Source: Candidatus Parcubacteria bacterium (lineage in GTDB: Bacteria > Patescibacteriota > Minisyncoccia > Phycocordibacterales > Phycocordibacteraceae). Taken from it: a stretch of DNA of 14,221 nucleotides. Both the position numbers and the translations under genes were made by a program. Location of the stretch: contig DAICZX010000021.1 of the NCBI GenBank assembly GCA_027310925.1, positions 1 through 14,221 on the forward strand, written 5' to 3'. Each line of letters opens with the position of its first letter. Positions within the stretch are counted from its first letter, which is position 1. The notes beneath the pieces are model-generated. The model made no database searches, was not told the DNA's origin, and was given only the letters and a program-made list of their open reading frames with translations. Below, in pieces: positions 6,467-14,221 of this stretch.

Positions 6467-7312
6467 TCACTCATTCGCTAACCCGAGTCGATAGATATCA
6501 AATGAGTTTTCGCCTTCGAACATGTCGGACGGATTTGGGAGATAAACACGTCTCCGAGAAACCTCTGTCGTCGCGTCATTGACGAGACGATGGAAAACCG
6601 CGAAATCTTCCTTGCATTTACGAAAATCTATTTCATACCGACGCATTTGCGCACTCCCATCGACATTTTTCGTTTTCTTGCATTCATATACGATAAAACG
6701 CCGCACTGGCGTTGCAAAGAGTTCCCTTATAGTGTAATAGTTGAAAATCGCCTGAATGACGAAGAGTGTTTTTGTAGCGCCCCTCTTGCTGAAAGCCGTG
6801 ACAAACTTATGATCTACAATATCGACCGCACCTGGCTCAACACGTGAAGCCACTACCAAATCCGAAATAGCCTTAATGGGCAGTGGAAGTCCTTCCACCT
6901 CCGCGACACCCTTTACTTCAACACCGAGGACTTTATGTCTCGGGGGTCGTTCCAGATAATATGAGGTGGCTCTCAGATACTCCTGCTCCATGGTCTTCCT
7001 TTTCTTCTTTTTCGCGTGACGCGTTTTCGCTCGACCGAAATCAATTTCAAAGTCCGCGACCCTCCGCAAGGACTCGAGACCTTTTTGTATGGCATCTTCT
7101 TTGCGAATGCCGCTGTAGAAATATTGTAGTGCTAAATGCCCTGCCCGACCAACAATGGAAGCGGGCGTGGAAGGAGTATCATATATCTCTTCGACATATC
7201 GCTTGTACCAAGCAAGCGGATTACGCAGATACGCCATCAGCGAGGAATGACTCCAGTGCTTAATAGGCGGCTTCGTCTTCCAGCTCATCTGTCTCTTTTT
7301 TCCCTTCTTCAT
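6467..7312 (-). CDS. Stand-alone PD-(D/E)XK nuclease, RecB/Cas4-like fold without iron-sulfur cysteines
   Basis: 281-residue predicted DNA nuclease of the PDDEXK_1 (RecB C-terminal/AddB/Cas4-related) superfamily. Visible motifs in order are the entry helix SHSSLMAYLRNPLAWYKRYV (21-40), GRAGHLALQYF with metal-ligand H59, GVEVKG with E132, SDLVV with D151, VDIVDHKF with D167 and K169 (the D-x-K half of the active site), and QAIFNYY with Q187 and Y192. The only cysteines (in YECKK and FRKCKED) are isolated, so the four-cysteine Fe-S cluster of Cas4, AddB and similar proteins is missing. A polybasic stretch (about 94-107, with KKKKRK) sits between the H and D motifs. No cas1, cas2 or RecB/AddA helicase is in the window. 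The start is set by a -10 box 6 nt upstream; M9 is an alternative. A repair or DNA-end-processing role is inference. Confidence 0.82.
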   Translation of the reverse strand: MKKGKKRQMSWKTKPPIKHWSHSSLMAYLRNPLAWYKRYVEEIYDTPSTPASIVGRAGHLALQYFYSGIRKEDAIQKGLESLRRVADFEIDFGRAKTRHAKKKKRKTMEQEYLRATSYYLERPPRHKVLGVEVKGVAEVEGLPLPIKAISDLVVASRVEPGAVDIVDHKFVTAFSKRGATKTLFVIQAIFNYYTIRELFATPVRRFIVYECKKTKNVDGSAQMRRYEIDFRKCKEDFAVFHRLVNDATTEVSRRRVYLPNPSDMFEGENSFDIYRLGLANE

Positions 7313-7318
7313 AGGATT

Positions 7319-7324
7319 AGTATA
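7319..7324 (-). promoter_or_regulatory. -10 box of the PD-(D/E)XK nuclease gene (leaderless)
   Basis: On the minus strand TATACT (one mismatch from TATAAT) lies 6 nt before the nuclease ATG, so the transcript should begin at or within a base or two of the start codon. No Shine-Dalgarno site fits in between. The TG of an extended -10 is only partly present (CGC). A -35 match at 17-18 bp spacing is poor. The layout copies that of hisS. Confidence 0.45.
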
Positions 7325-7392
7325 GCGAAAAACAAGGATGGTCGGTAAACTTTAAGAATGGAGGAGGAAATCTTTCGATGAAGCGATTTTCT

Positions 7393-7420
7393 CAAAAAAT
7401 TACTGGTCTCGCATACCAGC
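7393..7420 (-). terminator. Candidate intrinsic terminator after rpoD
   Basis: Read on the minus strand, GCTGGT - seven-base loop - ACCAGT forms a 5-bp perfect stem plus a G-T pair, followed by AA and six T. It lies about 117 bp beyond the rpoD stop and about 80 bp before the nuclease gene, so it would separate the two transcripts. The stem is short, hence moderate confidence. Confidence 0.5.
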
Positions 7421-7536
7421 CATTGAAATCGAATCTCTTGTGACCTGGTTTCATGCGTCTGTGGCACCGTAATCTCGGCACACCCAATATAACTAATGCA
7501 TCTCGATGAGATATCCAACCGGGTAAAATTTACAAA

Positions 7537-8730
7537 CTAGTACGATTTTAGGTGTCGCGCCTTGTCGTGGAAGCGGATTTTTTCAAGCGCCTTTGCTTCA
7601 ATCTGACGAATACGTTCGCGCGTAACTCCGAACTCCTTCCCAACTTCTTCAAGTGTATGGTAAATGCCATCCATGAGGCCGTGACGCATTTCAAGAATCT
7701 TACGCTCTTTCGGTGAAAGATCACCTAGGATGGACCGTACCTGCTCAGCTAAAATACGCTCGGAAGATTCTTGCACAGGCGAAGGAATCTTGTCATCAGG
7801 AATAAAGTCACCGAGAGTCGACTTTTCATCATCATCGGAGCCGACTGGATTTTCCAGCGAGAGTGTATCCTGATTTATCTTTTCTATCTGGTACACCTTT
7901 TCTGGTTCGATACCCATCTCAACCGCAATTTCCTCTGGTTGCGGATCACGTCCAAGCGCCTGCGCTAGACGCCGTGAGACCTGCTTATATTTGGCAATAG
8001 TTTCTACCATGTGAACGGGAATACGTATGGTGCGCGATTGATCAGCGAGCGCACGTGTAATCGCCTGACGAATCCACCAAGTCGCATATGTCGAAAACTT
8101 ATATCCCTTCTTCCAGTCGAACTTATCCACCGCGCGGAAAAGCCCTAGGTTCCCTTCCTGGATGAGATCGAGTAGCGTAAGGTCTGGACTTCGTCCAACG
8201 TATTTCTTTGCGATGGAGACGACGAGACGTAGGTTACTACGTGCGAGAATGTTTCTCGCTTCGGTATCATTCTTCTCAATACGTTTTGCGAGCTCACGTT
8301 CCTCGGCTGCGGTTAAGAGTGGATATTGCCCGATTTCGCGAAGATAAATCTGAATGGAATCGTATCCAGCCGAGTGTCGATCTTTGATATTACGTGTAGC
8401 AAGATACTCGTCAGCAGTATCCTCAAGAATACCCCCCTCAAGAACATCAACACCCGCGACGGCAAAACGCTCATACAACGACTCAAGAAAATTAACGTCT
8501 TCCTCGACATGAGGAAACGATTTGAGAATTTCACTATAGGTAACGTAGCCACGTTCCTTACCTTTCTCAATAAGCGCCTCGGCTGAAATGGCCCTCTGCG
8601 AGTCCGCCCTTGCCTTTGCTCCACGCGCAATCGTATACACAACTTGTTTTTTTGTACGTAATACTTTCGTACGAATATGTTTCTTCGTCCGTTGACGGGA
8701 AGTAATCTTTTTCTTTGTGAGTTTTGCCAT
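7537..8730 (-). CDS. rpoD: Housekeeping RNA polymerase sigma factor RpoD/SigA
   Basis: 397-residue primary sigma-70 factor that directs RNA polymerase to promoters. A Lys/Arg-rich tail (1-45) is followed by region 1.1 (about 50-98, [17 protein letters not shown]). Region 1.2 is at 124-152. Regions 2.1-2.4 are at about 158-241, with [20 protein letters not shown], the -10-reading [20 protein letters not shown] and the IRIPVHM end. Region 3 is at about 243-325. Region 4 ends with the -35-reading helix-turn-helix [20 protein letters not shown] (361-380). The non-conserved insert of E. coli sigma-70 is absent. The region 2 stretch [12 protein letters not shown] is two residues longer than NRGLQFLDLI of E. 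coli. I chose ATG at 8730 (MAKLTKKK). An upstream in-frame ATG at 8790 would add 20 residues overlapping dnaG. It lies 17 bp after dnaG with no Shine-Dalgarno site. Confidence 0.95.
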   Translation of the reverse strand: MAKLTKKKITSRQRTKKHIRTKVLRTKKQVVYTIARGAKARADSQRAISAEALIEKGKERGYVTYSEILKSFPHVEEDVNFLESLYERFAVAGVDVLEGGILEDTADEYLATRNIKDRHSAGYDSIQIYLREIGQYPLLTAAEERELAKRIEKNDTEARNILARSNLRLVVSIAKKYVGRSPDLTLLDLIQEGNLGLFRAVDKFDWKKGYKFSTYATWWIRQAITRALADQSRTIRIPVHMVETIAKYKQVSRRLAQALGRDPQPEEIAVEMGIEPEKVYQIEKINQDTLSLENPVGSDDDEKSTLGDFIPDDKIPSPVQESSERILAEQVRSILGDLSPKERKILEMRHGLMDGIYHTLEEVGKEFGVTRERIRQIEAKALEKIRFHDKARHLKSY

Positions 8731-8747
8731 ATAAAAATAAATTGATG

Positions 8748-10445
8748 TCAATTGCCAAACGCGGCGAGACGTGCGGAAAGTTTCGCACACAAACCCTGGG
8801 CATCCGCGATTAAAGAAACGTCTCCTAACACCTCAGCTCTACGTAAGTTCCCCACTGCTTCTTGATACGCCTCGCGGATAACCGCTTCTTCAAAGGCGTG
8901 AAGAAGCTCGTCTGCAGAGTGCTCGCCAGGATTTTCCCCAAACGTCTGTTCCACATAGAACAGCAGTGATTCTAGTGACGTAACAAGCGGCAGATCTTGA
9001 GCTCCAGTAATTCGAAGATACTCTGATTTTACGCGCTTCGCAAGGGGCGAATCGGGGTAGGAGTGGAGAATGGCGATGAGCTGCTCCGAGCGCACTTCTG
9101 TCGACGGACGGACAGGTGGCGGAACTGTCCTCCGCACACCTGTAGTACCATCCACGGCCTCAGAATATTTCGGAAGACTCTTAACCGACTCATGAATATC
9201 CTTAACGGGAACTTCCTGAAGATATCTAGCAGTTTTATCTATAAAATATCCACGCTCCGTCAAATTCGATATAGCAGCTAGGAGTGGGTATATTATTTCT
9301 TGAACAAGGCGTTGAAATCGATACTGATCGCGTTCGAGCTCGGCGAGTTTCGCGAGGAAAAATTCTACAACCGGTTTCGCTGCCGCAGCACGAGCTGAGA
9401 ACTCTTTCGGATCTTCGTTGATGAGATCCGCCGGATCCTTTCCTGAAGGCAGTGAAGCTGCCTTCACCCTGAGACCTCTCCGAAGAGCTAATCCGGCCGA
9501 GCGTGCCGTCGCCGCAAGGCCAGCTGGGTCCGCGTCAAGGACGAGCATGAGGTTCTTGCTGTAACGCTTCACGAGTGAGAGATGGTGCTCAGAAAGCGCG
9601 GTGCCCGAGAGCGCCACGACATTCTTGAAACCCGTCTGGTGCGCGAGCAACGTATCCATCTGCCCCTCGACGAGCATCGTGAAGTCACGCATGCGTATCG
9701 CGTCTTTCGCCATATCCATGCCAAAGAGAATCTCGGACTTGTGATAGAGACCGGTCTCCGGGCTGTTGAGATATTTCGCCTGCCCATCGACCACGAGTGT
9801 GCGACCAGTGAACGCAACGACGCGGCCCATGCTGTCGCGTATCGGAAACAAAAGCCGGTTGCGGAAGCGGTCATAATAAGTGCCTAGCTTCCCGTCCGCC
9901 TCTTTAATAAGCCCAACTGCGAAGAGTTCTTCAGTCGTGAAGCCTTTCGCGGTGAACGCTTCAAGGAGTGCGTGCCAAGCGTTCGGCGCATAGCCGAGCC
10001 GCCAGGTGACTATGGTCTCATCCGCGAGGCCGCGTTTTTTCGCATACACTTCTGCAGGACTACCAGGAAGTTTGCCGGCGTACCATTCGCCCGCCTGATT
10101 CATCAGAGAATGCAGACGCTCTTTCTTCGACACGTCTTTACGATCCTCACCGTGCGTATATTCAATGACAACGCCAGCTTTTTCGGCGAGAATCTTCAGA
10201 GCTTCTTTGAAATCAACACCCTCTATCTTTTCGATAAAAGAAAATCCGTCTCCGCCCAGTCCGCAACCGAAGCAGTGCCAAGTACCGCGCTCAGACGACA
10301 CGTGGAACGACGGCGTCTTCTCTTTATGGAACGGACAAAGACCCACCATCGACCGTCCCGCGCGCTTTAGCTTCACGTATGGGTTTACAATATCGACGAT
10401 AGAGAGACGACTCTTGATCAAGACGACCGTGTCGTCTCGCACCAT
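8748..10445 (-). CDS. dnaG: DNA primase DnaG
   Basis: 565-residue replication primase that makes RNA primers at the fork and partners with DnaB helicase. The CHC2 zinc-binding domain is complete: C37, H40, C58 and C61 in VGLCPFH and HCFGCG. The RNA polymerase core has [10 protein letters not shown] (193-202). The Toprim domain carries the metal-binding acids in LVEGQMD (E260, D264) and LDADPAG (D304, D306). The C-terminal part from about 430 fits the DnaB-binding helical domain but is poorly conserved. I chose ATG at 10445 because [17 protein letters not shown] matches DnaG N-termini. A longer frame to 10589 would run 48 residues into rpoC with no similarity. Its ATG is one base after the rpoC stop (TAG-T-ATG), so translation is probably coupled. 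A TATAGT hexamer at this junction touches the ATG and is too close to act as its promoter. Confidence 0.95.
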   Translation of the reverse strand: MVRDDTVVLIKSRLSIVDIVNPYVKLKRAGRSMVGLCPFHKEKTPSFHVSSERGTWHCFGCGLGGDGFSFIEKIEGVDFKEALKILAEKAGVVIEYTHGEDRKDVSKKERLHSLMNQAGEWYAGKLPGSPAEVYAKKRGLADETIVTWRLGYAPNAWHALLEAFTAKGFTTEELFAVGLIKEADGKLGTYYDRFRNRLLFPIRDSMGRVVAFTGRTLVVDGQAKYLNSPETGLYHKSEILFGMDMAKDAIRMRDFTMLVEGQMDTLLAHQTGFKNVVALSGTALSEHHLSLVKRYSKNLMLVLDADPAGLAATARSAGLALRRGLRVKAASLPSGKDPADLINEDPKEFSARAAAAKPVVEFFLAKLAELERDQYRFQRLVQEIIYPLLAAISNLTERGYFIDKTARYLQEVPVKDIHESVKSLPKYSEAVDGTTGVRRTVPPPVRPSTEVRSEQLIAILHSYPDSPLAKRVKSEYLRITGAQDLPLVTSLESLLFYVEQTFGENPGEHSADELLHAFEEAVIREAYQEAVGNLRRAEVLGDVSLIADAQGLCAKLSARLAAFGN

Positions 10446-10446
10446 A

Positions 10447-13400
10447 CTATAGCGAGCGGGTTGCGCGCCCAGGAAAATTTTGTCGTTCAATGTGCCGTGA
10501 CGCCGCCGGGCGTGCCTCCTGAAGTTTCGTAATGGTTGCGTGCTTCCTGCTCCCCGGGAAGCCGGTACCCGCTGGAATGAGGCGGCCAAGAATCACATTT
10601 TCCTTTAGTCCACGCAAACGGTCAATATTGCCTCGGAGCGCCGCATTAATGAGGATTTTGGTTGTCTGCTCGAAAGACGCCGCAGAGAGGAATGATTGGC
10701 GCGAAAGTGCGCTCTCTTTAATGCCAAGCACAATTTCAGACGCCTGTGGTACTAATTTACTTGCCGACTCCATGCTCATTACCGCTCTTGCGAATTCCCA
10801 ATCCTCGATAATGTCGCCGACTGAGTAATCGGTGTCACCCGCATCAGTTATCTTTACTCGTGAGAACATTTGTTTCACGACGACTTCAAGATGTTTACGC
10901 GATACCGATGCGCCCTGCAACTCGTAGATCTTTGATGCCTCGGCGATTATATACTCTTGCACCACGGCACGTCCTGCGTATTCGAAAAGCACATCTATAT
11001 CGGCAGAACCGTCTGTGAGAATCTGGCCCTTTACAACGGTATCGCCCTCCTTAACGAGCGGGACTCGCGGATATGGCGCAAGGTATTCGTATGCAGAGCC
11101 ATCCTTTTTCCCCTGTCCTGCAAGCGGTGCTACGACAATAACTTTTTCGCGACCTTCCTCTTTTATCTCCGCGACTAGGCCGTCGGATTTCGAAATGACA
11201 GCCGGATTTTTCGGTGAACGCTTTTCAAAAACTTCCTCGACACGCGGAAGACCGCTCGTGATGTCACCGCCGACTGACGCAACGCCGCCGGCGTGAAAAG
11301 TACGCATCGTGAGTTGCGTACCCGGTTCACCGATGGCCTGTGCGGCAACTGTACCAACCGCTTCACCTAAATCCACTATTTCCTGGGTTGTGAGGTCCAT
11401 TCCGTAGCATGTCTGGCACACGCCATAGCGCGTTTCGCATGACATCGGCGAGCGTGCGACAACTGTAGAGACTTGAGATGTAGCGAGTGCTTCCGCGTCT
11501 TCCCCAGAAAGGTAATGTTTTTTCTTGAAGAGAACAATTCCGTCATGATCTTTCACATCTTCAGCAAGCACGCGCCCACGCAACGCTTCAGCATAATTAA
11601 TCTGGATGCCGGAGGCACTCACGCGATTAATCTTCACACCGCGAGCGGTCCCACAGTCCTTCTCGGTTACAATAGAGTCCTGCGCAACGTCGAAGAGACG
11701 ACGTGTGAGGTATCCCGCTTTCGCCGTACCGAGTGCAGTATCAGTAAGACCCTTACGCGCACCGTGCGTAGACATGAAATATTCAATTGGATTTAGCCCC
11801 TCTACCATCGAAGAGATAATTGGGACTTCGATCGTTTCGCCTGCAGTGTTTTGGATAAGACCTTTCATGCCCGCCATTTGGGTTAAGTTGCCGAGCGTAC
11901 CGCGCGCGCCACTTCTAACCATATCGGCAACAGAACCCATAGGGTCGAGTTCTGCCGCCACCTGCTCCTCAACTGACTGTTTTGCACCCTGCCACGTCTC
12001 AATTGCCATGCGACGCTTTTCCTCCTCAGCGAGGAGGCCGTTTTGGTATGCCTCCTGAATTTTAACGATTTTCGCGGCTGCTTCGGCAATAATGCGTGGT
12101 TTCTCTTTTGGTACGGATACATCATCAATAGCCCAAGAAATGCCAGATCGAGTCGCATAATCGAAACCAAAACGTTTCACCTTATTTACGATGTCTGGCA
12201 CCGCATCGAGTCCATAGCGGGTAATGCAGTCAGTAACAATACGTGCGAGCACCTTCTTGGTTATAGTCTCATTAATGAACGGATAATCGGCTGGTAATAC
12301 GGTATTGAAGAGGAGCCGTCCAACGGTCGTTTCAAACGGGTGACCATCGAAAGCAGCATACTTTTCTTTACCAAGGACCGGTAGCACACTAATTTTCGCG
12401 CGTAAGTCGATTGCGCTATATTCGAACGCAAGAATTGCCGCGTTTGGTGAGGAGAAATGATTGCTCTCGCCCTTCATTCCATCAACAGTCTTAGTAAGCC
12501 AGTAAACGCCGAGAATGATGTCGAGTGGTTTACCAGTAAGAACGATTATGTCGCCACTGCCTGGCTTGAGAATGTTTTTGTTCGCACTCATGACATTCGC
12601 TGCTTCCCACTGCGCCTCTTCCGAAAGAGGAACGTGTACGGCCATCTGATCGCCATCAAAATCTGCATTGAAAGCATTACAGACGAGCGGGTGCAGTTGA
12701 ATGGCATCGCCCTCAATGAGACGGGGGCGGAACGCTTGAATGCCCTGACGATGCAGGGTCGGCGCACGATTCAGCAGTACGTACTTTCCCGCGATAGCCT
12801 CCTCAAGAAGTTCCCATACTTCCGCAGCGCCATCTTCGATGAGACGACCAGCTCCACGGATATTGAAGGCAAGCTCACGCTCAAGAAGTCCCGCAATTAC
12901 AAATGGACGAAAAAGCTCAAGCGCCATATGCTTTGGCAGACCACACTCGTCGAGTTCGAGATCGGGACCGACAACGATGACAGAGCGTCCTGAATAATCA
13001 ACGCGTTTACCGAGCAAGTTCTGACGAAAGTAACCCTGCTTCCCTTTTAGATAATCGGCGAGTGATTTGAGTGGTCGGCGCTGTGTGAGTGTCATGGCGC
13101 CGGCTGCGGCGCCACTTTTACGAATGGAATTGTCAAGAAGCGCATCAACAGCCTCCTGGAGAATACGCTTTTCGTTACGCAGGATGACTTCTGGCGCATG
13201 GATAGTAAGAAGTTTCTTGAGACGATTATTGCGATTGATGACACGGCGATAAAGATCATTCACGTCAGAGGTTGCATGGCGGCCACCCTCGAGCGCGACC
13301 ATAGGCCTAAGCGCCGGCGGAATGACGGGAATCCGCGTGAGGAAGAGCCACTCCGGACGTACGCCCGAGGCAATAAGCCCTGCGATAAGTGAGAGACGTT

Positions 13401-14187
13401 TCGCAAGTTTTTCGCGTTCGGCAGCACCCGCATGCTCATAACGTGCGGTAAGCGTTTTCTCAAGCTCTTTAAGGTCAAGTTTACAGAAAATATCGTAAAT
13501 TGCCTCGGCACCAATACGTGCCTCAAAAAGACCTCCATACTTCACTGAGAAACGATGATACCCGAGCTCGTCGAGAACCCTTCCGACGACAATCCCATCA
13601 ATCTCAGCCTTAGCGAGCGTCATTTTCTCCTTGAGAGCATCACGATCCTTGTCGCTTCCCAACGCCTTATATTTTGATTTGTATTCGCTTTCGAGTTCGG
13701 TGAGAAGGCGTTTTTTCTCATCCTCCATGACTTTGGTGACAATATAACCAGCAAAATAGACGACTTTTTCTACATCGGTGGCGGAAGCGCCGAGAAGAAG
13801 TGCCATCCTTGATGGGACGCTACGGAGGAACCAGATGTGCGCAACTGGCGTACAAAGTTCAATGTGGCCAATGCGTTCTCGGCGCACGATCGAACGAGTG
13901 ATCTCGACACCACACTTATCGCAGACAATGCCCTTATAGCGAATACCTTTATATTTACCGCAATAGCATTCGTAATCCTTTTCGGGACCGAATATCTTCT
14001 CATCAAAAAGCCCGTGTTTCTCAGAGCGCTGAGTACGGTAGTTGATAGTTTCTGGCTTTGTTACCTCACCCGAAGACCATGCGAGAATACGCTCTGGTGA
14101 AGCGAGCGTGAGTCGTAAGCAGTTCCAGGTGTCCTGCCGGTTTGCTGGCAAACGTGAAGAAAAATTATTGCGGGGGGTGAGTGCCAT
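10447..14187 (-). CDS. rpoC: DNA-directed RNA polymerase subunit beta'
   Basis: 1246-residue largest core subunit of RNA polymerase. The N-terminal zinc ribbon is C74, C76, C89 and C92 (ECYCGKY..VCDKCG). The active-site magnesium loop NADFDGDQ is at 507-514, with D509, D511 and D513. The second zinc site is C845, C917, C924 and C927. The trigger-loop region AIGEPGTQLTMRTFHAGG passes directly to GLPRVEEVFE with only about a dozen residues between, so the large SI3 insertion of E. coli is absent. The C-terminal GLKENVILGRLIPAGTGF is present, followed by a short basic tail of about 36 residues. It is shorter than E. coli RpoC (1407), as expected without SI3. The protein appears complete. rpoB would be expected just upstream, outside the window. 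dnaG follows after 1 bp and rpoD after that. Confidence 0.97.
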   Translation of the reverse strand: MALTPRNNFSSRLPANRQDTWNCLRLTLASPERILAWSSGEVTKPETINYRTQRSEKHGLFDEKIFGPEKDYECYCGKYKGIRYKGIVCDKCGVEITRSIVRRERIGHIELCTPVAHIWFLRSVPSRMALLLGASATDVEKVVYFAGYIVTKVMEDEKKRLLTELESEYKSKYKALGSDKDRDALKEKMTLAKAEIDGIVVGRVLDELGYHRFSVKYGGLFEARIGAEAIYDIFCKLDLKELEKTLTARYEHAGAAEREKLAKRLSLIAGLIASGVRPEWLFLTRIPVIPPALRPMVALEGGRHATSDVNDLYRRVINRNNRLKKLLTIHAPEVILRNEKRILQEAVDALLDNSIRKSGAAAGAMTLTQRRPLKSLADYLKGKQGYFRQNLLGKRVDYSGRSVIVVGPDLELDECGLPKHMALELFRPFVIAGLLERELAFNIRGAGRLIEDGAAEVWELLEEAIAGKYVLLNRAPTLHRQGIQAFRPRLIEGDAIQLHPLVCNAFNADFDGDQMAVHVPLSEEAQWEAANVMSANKNILKPGSGDIIVLTGKPLDIILGVYWLTKTVDGMKGESNHFSSPNAAILAFEYSAIDLRAKISVLPVLGKEKYAAFDGHPFETTVGRLLFNTVLPADYPFINETITKKVLARIVTDCITRYGLDAVPDIVNKVKRFGFDYATRSGISWAIDDVSVPKEKPRIIAEAAAKIVKIQEAYQNGLLAEEEKRRMAIETWQGAKQSVEEQVAAELDPMGSVADMVRSGARGTLGNLTQMAGMKGLIQNTAGETIEVPIISSMVEGLNPIEYFMSTHGARKGLTDTALGTAKAGYLTRRLFDVAQDSIVTEKDCGTARGVKINRVSASGIQINYAEALRGRVLAEDVKDHDGIVLFKKKHYLSGEDAEALATSQVSTVVARSPMSCETRYGVCQTCYGMDLTTQEIVDLGEAVGTVAAQAIGEPGTQLTMRTFHAGGVASVGGDITSGLPRVEEVFEKRSPKNPAVISKSDGLVAEIKEEGREKVIVVAPLAGQGKKDGSAYEYLAPYPRVPLVKEGDTVVKGQILTDGSADIDVLFEYAGRAVVQEYIIAEASKIYELQGASVSRKHLEVVVKQMFSRVKITDAGDTDYSVGDIIEDWEFARAVMSMESASKLVPQASEIVLGIKESALSRQSFLSAASFEQTTKILINAALRGNIDRLRGLKENVILGRLIPAGTGFPGSRKHATITKLQEARPAASRHIERQNFPGRATRSL

Positions 14188-14221
14188 AATTAATGTAATG
14201 ATTGTTAATAATAGATTATTC
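14188..14221 (-). promoter_or_regulatory. AT-rich leader of rpoC with possible -10 box
   Basis: The 34 bp before rpoC are almost entirely A and T and carry no Shine-Dalgarno site. On the minus strand TATTAT (14213-14208) could be a -10 box, giving a leader of roughly 13 nt. This would let rpoC-dnaG-rpoD be transcribed separately from an upstream rpoB. The -35 region lies beyond the window. AT-rich leaders are common in any case, so this is weak. Confidence 0.25.

Larger units (their letters stand above)
7313..7536. other. 224-bp spacer between rpoD and the nuclease gene
   Basis: Largest gene-free stretch here. On the minus strand it carries the candidate terminator after rpoD (7393-7420) and the -10 box of the nuclease gene (7319-7324). 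A short inverted repeat ATCTC-ATC-GAGAT (7500-7512) lies near the rpoD end but has no T run after it. No tRNA or convincing RNA gene is visible. A 69-codon minus-strand frame (7518-7309) has only a TTG start and no recognisable protein. Confidence 0.55.

Noticed and set aside
6467..7312. Cas4 and a CRISPR locus
   Set aside because: The Cas4-type cysteine cluster is missing, and no cas gene or repeat-spacer array is present.
7400..7480. Possible tRNA-like segment (TTCGATT on the minus strand)
   Set aside because: The bases flanking the TTCGATT loop do not pair as a T stem, and no acceptor or anticodon stem fits.
7309..7518. 69-codon minus-strand frame ending in an ATGA overlap with the nuclease gene
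   Set aside because: It has only a TTG start, no recognisable protein, and covers both the candidate terminator and the -10 box, so the region is better explained as regulatory spacer.
8728..8755. Perfect TTGACA -35-like box between dnaG and rpoD
   Set aside because: It spans the dnaG stop, and no -10 lies at 16-18 bp; the spot 17 bp downstream reads GGCAAA inside rpoD.
10443..10451. TATAGT -10-like hexamer at the rpoC/dnaG junction
   Set aside because: It touches the dnaG ATG, so a start from it would begin inside the coding sequence; it is made by the rpoC stop codon context.

Overview
The window looks like chromosomal DNA of a Patescibacteria (CPR) bacterium, most likely a Parcubacteria-type lineage. 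This is inferred from the style of the proteins: a surface protein with an LxxGMxGPEVQxLQ-type peptidoglycan-binding module, compact enzymes, a housekeeping sigma factor with a two-residue longer region 2.2 loop, and very tight gene packing. No marker such as 16S rRNA is present to confirm it. TGA acts as a normal stop in several genes, which argues against Gracilibacteria/Absconditabacteria with their recoded UGA.

Layout. The left half (25-6464) reads rightward. First comes a 757-residue exported, cysteine-free surface protein with a peptidoglycan-binding domain, a short coiled coil, a pentad-repeat stalk and a tailspike/pectate-lyase-like beta-helix. A tightly overlapping trio follows: prmC (release-factor methyltransferase), an 86-residue two-helix membrane protein and a bacterial PH-domain membrane protein. 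Next is hisS, with its own apparent leaderless promoter, then a DEDDy-type 3'-5' exonuclease and a membrane-anchored DsbA-like thiol oxidoreductase. The right half (6467-14187) reads leftward: rpoC, dnaG and rpoD lie in a row with 1-bp and 17-bp gaps. A candidate intrinsic terminator follows rpoD. Beyond it, a separately promoted stand-alone PD-(D/E)XK nuclease gene meets the dsbA-like gene tail to tail with only 2 bp between.

How the genes work together. rpoC-dnaG-rpoD puts the RNA polymerase beta' subunit, the replication primase and the main sigma factor in one apparent transcription unit, an extended version of the classic macromolecular-synthesis operon. hisS and prmC serve translation (tRNA charging and termination). 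The two nucleases (DEDDy exonuclease and PD-(D/E)XK) are candidates for DNA repair or nucleic-acid turnover. The surface protein and the DsbA-like protein act outside the membrane.

The most unusual features are the fusion of a cell-wall anchor to a phage-tailspike-like beta-helix, the absence of a recognisable Shine-Dalgarno sequence before any of the eleven genes together with -10 boxes placed 6-11 nt before start codons, and a histidyl-tRNA synthetase whose motif 3 lacks the usual arginine. I found no tRNA, rRNA, CRISPR array, insertion sequence or attachment site, and no clear new multigene system.
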